From the NCBI RefSeq assembly GCF_014851865.1, contig NZ_JACVAM010000008.1, positions 1 through 64,000 of the forward strand: DNA of 64,000 bases. Direction: 5' to 3'. The DNA comes from Pseudomonas sp. PDM16 (lineage in GTDB: Bacteria; Pseudomonadota; Gammaproteobacteria; Pseudomonadales; Pseudomonadaceae). A program made the translations under genes and the position numbers. The notes beneath the pieces are model-generated. The model saw only the letters and a list, made by a program, of their open reading frames with translations, ran no database searches and was not told where the DNA came from. The number at the start of each line of letters is the position of its first letter. The stretch's first letter is position 1. Of the stretch, positions 58,846 to 64,000 are shown in pieces.

Positions 58846-60717
58846 ATGACCCAGAATTCGCAATTCGCCCTGCTCAGCACCCGGCGTTTCCTGCCGTTCT
58901 TCGTGACCCAGCTGCTCGGCGCGTTCAACGACAACATCTTCAAGCAGTCGCTGATCCTCGCCATCCTGTTCAAGCTCAGCGTCAGCGCCGACCGCGATCT
59001 GCTGGTCAACCTCTGCGCGCTGCTGTTCATCCTGCCGTTCTTCCTGTTCTCCGCCCTTGGTGGCCAGTTCGGCGAGAAGTTCGCCAAGGACGCGCTGATA
59101 CGTGCGATCAAGTTGGCCGAGATCGTGATCATGGCAGTCGGCGCCACCGGCTTCCTGCTCGACAACCTCTACCTGATGCTATTGGCGCTGTTCGCCATGG
59201 GCACCCACTCGGCGCTGTTCGGCCCGGTGAAGTACTCGATCCTGCCTGCCGCCCTGCGCGAGCAGGAGTTGGTGGGCGGCAACGCGCTGGTGGAGATGGG
59301 CACCTTCCTCGCCATCCTCGCCGGCACCATCGGTGCGGGCCTGCTGATGTCCGGTGAGGGCTACCGTGTGGCGGTGGGCGTCGCCATCGTTGCCACCGCC
59401 GTGGCCGGTTATCTGGCCAGCCGCAGTATTCCGCGCTTCGCCGCAGTGCTGCCGCAGTTGCAACTGGACTGGAACATCTTCCGTCAGTCCTGGCAGATCA
59501 TGCGCCTGGGCCTTGGTCAGCGCCCGGCGGTGTCGCGCTCGCTGATCGGCAGTTCCTGGTTCTGGTTCCTCGGTGCGATCTACCTGACGCAGATCCCCAA
59601 TTTCGCCAAGGATCTGCTGCACGGCGACGAGAGCGTAGTGACGTTGATCCTCACCGTGTTCTCGGTCGGCATCGCGCTCGGTTCGATGCTCTGCGAGCGC
59701 ATGAGTGGGCACAAGGTGGAGATCGGCCTGGTGCCGTTCGGGTCGTTCGGCCTGTCGCTGTTCGGCATCCTGCTGTGGGCCACCTCCAGCAGCTTCCCGC
59801 AGGCGGCCACGGCGCACGATTGGCTGGGTCTGCTGCAGATGAGCGAGGCCTGGTGGGTGCTGGCCTCGATCCTTGGTCTGGGTGTGTTCGGTGGCTTCTA
59901 CATAGTGCCACTGTATGCGCTGATCCAGTCGCGCACCGAGGAGCATGAGCGGGCGCGGGTGATCGCCGCCAACAACATCCTCAACGCGCTGTTCATGGTG
60001 GCGGCGGCGCTGGTGTCGATCCTCTTCCTCAGCGTGGCCAAGCTGAGCATCCCGCAGCTGTTCCTGGCCATCTCGCTGATGAACCTGGCGGTCAACGCCT
60101 ACATCTTCAAGATCGTCCCCGAGTTCACCATGCGCTTCCTTATCTGGATGCTCAGCCACTCGATGTACCGGGTGCAGCATCAGAACCTGCAGGTGATCCC
60201 GGAGGAGGGCGCGGCGGTGCTGGTGTGCAACCACGTGTCCTTCGTCGATGCGCTGCTGATCGGTGGCGCGGTGCGGCGGCCGGTGCGCTTCGTCATGTAC
60301 TACAAGATCTACAATCTGCCGGTGCTCAACTTCATCTTCCGCACCGCCGGCACCGTGCCGATTGCCGGGCGCAACGAGGACCCGGAAGTGTTCGAGCGGG
60401 CCTTCGCCCGTATCGCCCAGTACCTGGCCGAGGGCGAGGTGGTGTGCATCTTCCCCGAGGGCAAACTGACCACCAGCGGCGATATCGACGAGTTCAAGGC
60501 CGGGGTCGAGCGCATCCTTGCCGCCAACCCGGTGCCGGTGATTCCGCTGGCGCTGCAGGGGCTGTGGGGCAGCTTCTTCAGCCGTGCGCCACACAAGGGC
60601 CTGTTCAAGCGCTTCTGGTCGCGGGTCAACATAGTCGCCGGTGCGGCGCTGCCGGCGGACACCGGGCGGCTGGTGCTGCAGGAACAGGTATCTCTGCTGC
60701 GCGGCGATCAGCGCTAA
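58846..60717 (+). CDS. MFS transporter fused to a PlsC-type acyltransferase (623 aa)
   Basis: Residues about 1-410 form an LplT-like major facilitator (FFVTQLLGAFNDNIFKQSLI, then 10-12 helices). Residues about 430-620 form a lysophospholipid acyltransferase with NHVSFVDA (His-x4-Asp near 461) and FPEGKLTTSG. The architecture suggests lysophospholipid uptake across the inner membrane followed by re-acylation. Unlike the fuller LplT-Aas fusions, no acyl-ACP synthetase part is present. Start ATG 58846; the upstream frame overlaps azlD and is not coding. Confidence 0.9.
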   Translation: MTQNSQFALLSTRRFLPFFVTQLLGAFNDNIFKQSLILAILFKLSVSADRDLLVNLCALLFILPFFLFSALGGQFGEKFAKDALIRAIKLAEIVIMAVGATGFLLDNLYLMLLALFAMGTHSALFGPVKYSILPAALREQELVGGNALVEMGTFLAILAGTIGAGLLMSGEGYRVAVGVAIVATAVAGYLASRSIPRFAAVLPQLQLDWNIFRQSWQIMRLGLGQRPAVSRSLIGSSWFWFLGAIYLTQIPNFAKDLLHGDESVVTLILTVFSVGIALGSMLCERMSGHKVEIGLVPFGSFGLSLFGILLWATSSSFPQAATAHDWLGLLQMSEAWWVLASILGLGVFGGFYIVPLYALIQSRTEEHERARVIAANNILNALFMVAAALVSILFLSVAKLSIPQLFLAISLMNLAVNAYIFKIVPEFTMRFLIWMLSHSMYRVQHQNLQVIPEEGAAVLVCNHVSFVDALLIGGAVRRPVRFVMYYKIYNLPVLNFIFRTAGTVPIAGRNEDPEVFERAFARIAQYLAEGEVVCIFPEGKLTTSGDIDEFKAGVERILAANPVPVIPLALQGLWGSFFSRAPHKGLFKRFWSRVNIVAGAALPADTGRLVLQEQVSLLRGDQR

Positions 60718-60731
60718 GCTCGATGCCAACA

Positions 60732-60759
60732 AAAAAGCCCGCCGATTGGCGGGCTTTTT
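60732..60759. terminator. Bidirectional terminator between the acyltransferase gene and gdx
   Basis: AAAAAGCCCGCC / GGCGGGCTTTTT with a GATT-type loop, between convergent genes. Confidence 0.88.
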
Positions 60760-60771
60760 CATGGGGGCGGC

Positions 60772-61086
60772 TCAGTGGCTGAGCTTGAGGCCGACCAGGC
60801 CGATGACGATCAGCGCCACGCTGCCCAGGCGCATCAGCGCCATGGATTCACCGAACAGCAGGATGCCGGCGATCACCGTGCCGACTGCGCCGACGCCGGT
60901 CCAGATGGCATAGGCGGTGCCGAGCGGCAACTCCTTCATGGCTAGGCCGAGCAGCGTCAGGCTGACGATCATGGCACCAACGGTAAGCACGGTGGGAAGT
61001 GGACGAGTGAAGCCGTCGGTGTACTTGAGGCCGATGGCCCAGCAGACCTCGAACAGGCCGGCGAAGAACAGGATGATCCAGGACAT
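60772..61086 (-). CDS. gdx: SMR-family guanidinium exporter (SugE/Gdx, 104 aa)
   Basis: Four membrane helices; MSWIILFFAGLFEVCWAIGLK carries the essential membrane glutamate of the SMR family, and GTAYAIWTGVGAVGT is the dimer segment. SugE-type SMR proteins export guanidinium in exchange for protons. The guanidine-II riboswitch just upstream supports this over general drug efflux. I chose ATG 61086; a longer frame runs into the riboswitch. Confidence 0.93.
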   Translation of the reverse strand: MSWIILFFAGLFEVCWAIGLKYTDGFTRPLPTVLTVGAMIVSLTLLGLAMKELPLGTAYAIWTGVGAVGTVIAGILLFGESMALMRLGSVALIVIGLVGLKLSH

Positions 61087-61116
61087 GGTGGTAGCTCCGT
61101 ACTGCTGAAAAGGCGA

Positions 61117-61165
61117 CGGGCCGTCCCGGATGGTCACTCAAAAGGAGTCGCGAGGTCGTCCTCGC
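61117..61165 (-). promoter_or_regulatory. Guanidine-II riboswitch (mini-ykkC)
   Basis: Read leftward, the leader contains GCGAGG-ACGA-CCTCGC (61165-61150) and then CGGG-ACGG-CCCG (61128-61117). These are two hairpins with ACGR tetraloops about 20 bases apart, upstream of the gdx ribosome binding site. That is the defining layout of the mini-ykkC motif, in which guanidine binds the two loops and frees translation of the exporter. Confidence 0.9.
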
Positions 61166-61256
61166 GTCGTTCGCTATTTTGCACAGTGGCCTGCACAGGG
61201 CAAGCCCGAGAGGACGGGCGGGCCTTGTGCAGTTGTTGCGACAGTTGTCCGAAGGG

Positions 61257-62177
61257 TCAGATGCCTTCCGGAATCTCTTCGCCGCCGAGAGCTTCGAACA
61301 GTGCCGGCAGGAAGTCGGTGAAGGTCAGCATCATCAGGGTGAAGCTGGCATCCAGCTGGCCCAGTGCATCTTCACCGCCATCCTGGGCTGCCTGGTCCTG
61401 CAGCAGGTCCTCGAAGCGCAGGCGCTTGACCGTCAGCTTGTCGTCCAGCACGAACGACAGCTTGTCCTGCCAGGCCAGAGACAGCTGGGTAACCAGCTTG
61501 CCGGAGGACAGGTGCAGCTGAATTTCTTCGCTGGTCAGATCCTGGCGCTTGCAGCGGACTACGCCACCGTCTTCGCTGGTGTCACGCAGCTCGCACTCGT
61601 CGAGCACGAAGAAGTCTGGCGCCGCGGCCTGGGTCTTGACCCAGTCGGTGAGGGTGGCAGTCGGTGCCATCTTCACATTGAGCGGGCGTACCGGCAGCGA
61701 GCCGATGGCCTCGCGCAGGGTGGAGAGCAGGTCTTCGGCCTTCTTCGCGCTGGCGCTATCGACCAGGATCAGTCCGAGCTTGGGCGCGATGGCGGCGAAG
61801 GTGGTGGAACGACGGATGAAGGCGCGCGGCAGGAAGCTCATGACGATCTCGTCCTTGAGCTGGTCGCGTTCCTTCTTGTAGACCTTGCGCATCTGCTGCG
61901 CCTCGATCTCGTCGACCTTGTCCTTCAGGGCATCGCGTACCACGCTGCCGGGCAGGATGCGCTCTTCCTTGCGCGCGGAGATCAGCAGGAAGTCACCGCT
62001 GAGGTGCACCAGCGGTGCATCGCCACCCTTGCCGAACGGCGCCATGAAACCGTAGGTGGTCAGCTCCTGACTGGCGCAGGGGCGCGCAGCCTTGGCGGCC
62101 AGTGCCGCTTCCAGGGCTTCGGCGTCGAAGGGCACGTCCTGGGTCAGGCGATAAACAAGCAGGTTGCGGAACCACAT
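61257..62177 (-). CDS. rdgC: Recombination-associated protein RdgC (306 aa)
   Basis: A ring-shaped DNA-binding protein that restrains RecA. The N-terminus MWFRNLLVYRLTQDVPFD and length are typical; other segments are FMAPFGKGGDAP and RVYKKERDQLKDEIV-like (KVYKKERDQLKDEIVMSF). I chose ATG 62177; an upstream extension is not conserved. The nearby leftward gdx has its own riboswitch leader. Confidence 0.96.
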   Translation of the reverse strand: MWFRNLLVYRLTQDVPFDAEALEAALAAKAARPCASQELTTYGFMAPFGKGGDAPLVHLSGDFLLISARKEERILPGSVVRDALKDKVDEIEAQQMRKVYKKERDQLKDEIVMSFLPRAFIRRSTTFAAIAPKLGLILVDSASAKKAEDLLSTLREAIGSLPVRPLNVKMAPTATLTDWVKTQAAAPDFFVLDECELRDTSEDGGVVRCKRQDLTSEEIQLHLSSGKLVTQLSLAWQDKLSFVLDDKLTVKRLRFEDLLQDQAAQDGGEDALGQLDASFTLMMLTFTDFLPALFEALGGEEIPEGI

Positions 62178-62286
62178 GGGGGAGACACTCCTTGAACACG
62201 AAGCACGCATTATTCTCTGCCGGCCTCGATTGGCCAACCCGAAGCTAAGCCTTTGGAACTGCTCGAAAATTTTTTTCAAAAAAGGC

Positions 62287-62315
62287 TTGCCAAGGTAAAG
62301 GGGCATCCCTAGAAT
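62287..62315 (+). promoter_or_regulatory. Promoter of the tRNA-Val / tRNA-Asp operon
   Basis: TTGCCA, a 17-base spacer, TAGAAT, ending 21 bases before tRNA-Val. Confidence 0.82.
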
Positions 62316-62336
62316 GCGCACCACTTCGAGAGTGAA

Positions 62337-62412
62337 GGGTGATTAGCTCAGCCGGGAGAGCATCTGCCTTACAAGCAGAGGGTCGGCGGTTCGATCCCGT
62401 CATCACCCACCA
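62337..62412 (+). tRNA. tRNA-Val (anticodon TAC)
   Basis: 76 nt with encoded CCA; GGGTGAT/ATCACCC acceptor stem and anticodon loop CTTACAA. Confidence 0.97.
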
Positions 62413-62432
62413 TCTCGCTCAAGAGGTTACGC

Positions 62433-62509
62433 GCAGCGGTAGTTCAGTCGGTTAGAATACCGGCCTGTCACGCCGGGGGTCGCGGGTTCGAGTCCCGTCC
62501 GCTGCGCCA
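62433..62509 (+). tRNA. tRNA-Asp (anticodon GTC)
   Basis: 77 nt with encoded CCA; GCAGCGG/CCGCTGC acceptor stem and anticodon loop CTGTCAC. Twenty bases after tRNA-Val, so co-transcribed. Confidence 0.97.
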
Positions 62510-62550
62510 TATATAAAGCCTTGGTTAGACTGAAGACCGAGACTTGAAGA

Positions 62551-62576
62551 AAACGACCGAAAGGTCGTTTTTTTTT
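62551..62576 (+). terminator. Terminator of the tRNA-Val / tRNA-Asp operon
   Basis: AAACGACC / GGTCGTTT with a GAAA loop and a long T-run. Confidence 0.9.
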
Positions 62577-62740
62577 GCCCGCGATTTCGTTGGCGCCCGT
62601 ATGAAGCTGCTCGACCCAGTCCGTGGTCGATGAACTTATCCGCTTTTTCCCGTTCCTACTGTGCCGTAGCCAGTGTTCGGTGCGGGCTGCTAAGCTCGGC
62701 GCTCTCTTTCTGCCCCTCGTGGCCTCTACAAGGAACAAGC

Positions 62741-63460
62741 ATGAAACAACATCGTCTTGCTGCGGCGGTTGCCCTGGTCGGTCTGGTACTGGCTGGTTGC
62801 GACGCTCAGACCAGCAGCGAAGTGGAACTCAAGACTCCGGCGCAGAAGGCCTCCTACGGCATTGGCCTGAACATGGGCAAGAGCCTGTCTCAGGAAGGTC
62901 TGGCCGATCTGGATTCCCAGGCTGTGGCCATGGGTATCGAGGACGCCATTGGCAAGAAAGAGCAGAAACTGAAAGACGAGGAGTTGGCAGAAGCCTTCGC
63001 CTTCCTGCAGAAGCGCGCTGAAGAGCGTATGGCCAAGCTCAACGAAGAGTCGGCTCAGGCCGGCAAGAAATTCCTTGAGGACAACGGCAAGAAGGAAGGC
63101 GTGGTCACCACTGCTTCCGGCCTGCAATACGAAGTGATCAAGAAAGCCGAAGGCGCTCAACCGAAAGCCTCCGACGTGGTCACTGTTCACTACGAAGGCA
63201 AGCTGACCGACGGCAGCGTGTTCGACAGCTCCATCGAGCGTGGCAGCCCCATCGATCTGCCAGTCAGCGGCGTGATCCCGGGTTGGGTCGAAGGTCTGCA
63301 ACTGATGCACGTGGGCGAGAAGTACAAGCTGTACATCCCCAGCGAACTGGCCTATGGCGCTCAGAGCCCGAGCCCGGCCATCCCGGCCAACTCGGTACTG
63401 GTGTTCGAGCTGGAACTGCTCGCCATCAAGGATCCGGCTGCTGCTGGTGCTGCCCAGTAA
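62741..63460 (+). CDS. fklB: FKBP-type peptidyl-prolyl isomerase, lipoprotein (239 aa)
   Basis: The lipobox LVLAGC near residue 20 predicts a lipid-anchored envelope protein. A helical dimerisation domain (about 30-125, with KASYGIGLNMGKSL) precedes the FKBP domain (TVHYEGKLTDGSVFDSSIERG, PVSGVIPGWVEGLQLM, IPSELAYGAQ). It assists folding of secreted proteins; related to Mip and FkpA. The position next to rdgC and these tRNAs is conserved in PAO1 as I recall. Confidence 0.94.
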   Translation: MKQHRLAAAVALVGLVLAGCDAQTSSEVELKTPAQKASYGIGLNMGKSLSQEGLADLDSQAVAMGIEDAIGKKEQKLKDEELAEAFAFLQKRAEERMAKLNEESAQAGKKFLEDNGKKEGVVTTASGLQYEVIKKAEGAQPKASDVVTVHYEGKLTDGSVFDSSIERGSPIDLPVSGVIPGWVEGLQLMHVGEKYKLYIPSELAYGAQSPSPAIPANSVLVFELELLAIKDPAAAGAAQ

Positions 63461-63477
63461 CAGTTCCGCTTCGAGAG

Positions 63478-63504
63478 AACGCCCCGCTAGCCGGGGCGTT
63501 TTCA
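63478..63504 (+). terminator. Terminator after fklB
   Basis: AACGCCCCG / CGGGGCGTT with a short loop and T-run. Confidence 0.88.
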
Positions 63505-63747
63505 TTTGTAGAACCGGCGATCGACCTACCGGTCTGAAAGGGAAGTGCAGGCGATAGTGGTGTTACGGTTATGCACATTGCGCCGGTTACCGGCCCAGTA
63601 AGTCGCGTTACGTGTTTCACGAGCAATGCTCATATCGTAACTGCATGATTTATATTGATTTTTGGTCGTGAGCAAATTTTGCCCGATCTGTGGAGAGGGC
63701 CCGTGGTGCGGGCGTTTGAAGGAATCATCAAACATCTGTTCACAGGG

Positions 63748-63770
63748 TTATCCACAGATCCGGTGGATAA
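63748..63770. promoter_or_regulatory. Inverted pair of DnaA-box-like sequences
   Basis: TTATCCACA at 63748-63756 and its inverted near copy GGTGGATAA at 63762-63770 face each other, forming GTTATCCAC-N7-GTGGATAAC. The rest of 63505-63813 contains no gene. The function is unknown; it could be a DnaA or another regulator site upstream of the next gene. Confidence 0.45.
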
Positions 63771-63813
63771 CCAGGCGCAGCCCAGTAGGCGCGCGACATC
63801 GCGGAGATTGGTC

Positions 63814-64000
63814 ATGAATCCACCCTTCAATTCTGCGCGTTACTTCAGACTGGCTCAGCGTGTCTTGGCTCGTGGTCGGCTGCCTGCCTTGCTGCTGGCA
63901 GTGACCCGAAAGGGCGAAAGTGGTGCACGTTTCACTCGGTTGCGAGGTGATCTGCGCTTGCTGCAGGGGCTGTGCGCGGCCTGGTGGCGTGGCGAGTACC
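63814..64000 (+). CDS. YkvA/DUF1232-like membrane protein (partial, N-terminal 62 codons)
   Basis: Starts MNPPFNSARYFRLAQRVLARG and continues to the window edge with LRLLQGLCAAWWRGEY. The basic, aromatic N-terminus resembles Pseudomonas proteins annotated as YkvA-family, whose membrane domain would lie beyond the window. Identification is from memory of the N-terminus only. Confidence 0.55.
   Translation, partial: MNPPFNSARYFRLAQRVLARGRLPALLLAVTRKGESGARFTRLRGDLRLLQGLCAAWWRGEY

Overview
The window is a 64 kb piece of a Pseudomonas chromosome. The evidence is the gene order lldPD-dld / smpB-ratAB-bamE-fur-recN / grpE-dnaK-dnaJ-dapB-carAB-greA / ftsH-folP-glmM-tpiA-secG / rimP-nusA-infB-rbfA-truB-rpsO-pnp, the tmRNA tag ANDDNYALAA, a one-cysteine Fur, and high-GC codon use. 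From memory, the order parallels two blocks of P. aeruginosa PAO1 (around PA4738-PA4772 and PA3259-PA3271) joined here. The chromosomal integron tail at the left edge points to the alcaligenes/mendocina/stutzeri side of the genus, but the species is not determined.

Layout. 1-1043: last cassettes of an integron array (three attC sites, two complete cassette genes, one gene tail), AT-richer than the rest. About 1100-5391: a small element with a Pf-type filamentous phage backbone: repressor, divergent excisionase-like gene, four tightly coupled small ORFs forming two duplicated pairs, a hairpin-rich non-coding region, a replication initiator and a tyrosine integrase. No coat, adsorption, assembly (Zot) or ssDNA-binding gene is seen, so it looks like a phage satellite or decayed mini-prophage. 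5594-6722: a NYN-domain putative RNase gene and ssrA (tmRNA). 6869-10212: a hybrid sensor kinase and a small secreted protein. 10420-17478: the lactate operon lldP-lldD-dld with its divergent regulator lldR and a 17-bp palindromic operator.

17526-47236: a long conserved core block. It covers trans-translation (smpB), outer-membrane assembly (bamE), iron control (fur), DNA repair (recN, with a LexA box), chaperones (with a near-perfect RpoH promoter), lysine/DAP synthesis, carbamoyl phosphate synthesis (with a leader ORF overlapping a terminator), FtsH, folate, cell-wall and glycolytic genes, and the nusA-infB-pnp translation/RNA operon. rlmE/ftsJ, usually just upstream of ftsH, is missing from its place.

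47555-48628: BON and CsbD stress proteins (the BON gene behind a sigma-54-like promoter) and two tandem initiator tRNA genes, each with its own promoter and terminator. 49112-64000: Sel1 protein, rmuC, pirin, a sodium:solute-symporter/hybrid kinase resembling MxtR/CrbS, GNAT, AraC regulator, AlaX-like editing protein, azlCD, an MFS-acyltransferase fusion, a guanidine exporter behind a guanidine-II riboswitch, rdgC, tRNA-Val/tRNA-Asp, an FKBP lipoprotein and the start of a YkvA-like gene.

The most unusual items are the capsid-less Pf-like element beside the integron tail, its two duplicated gene pairs and palindromic operators, the absent rlmE, the guanidine-II riboswitch, and the nested palindromic repeat between lldP and lldD. 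All family assignments are by eye; no database search was run.
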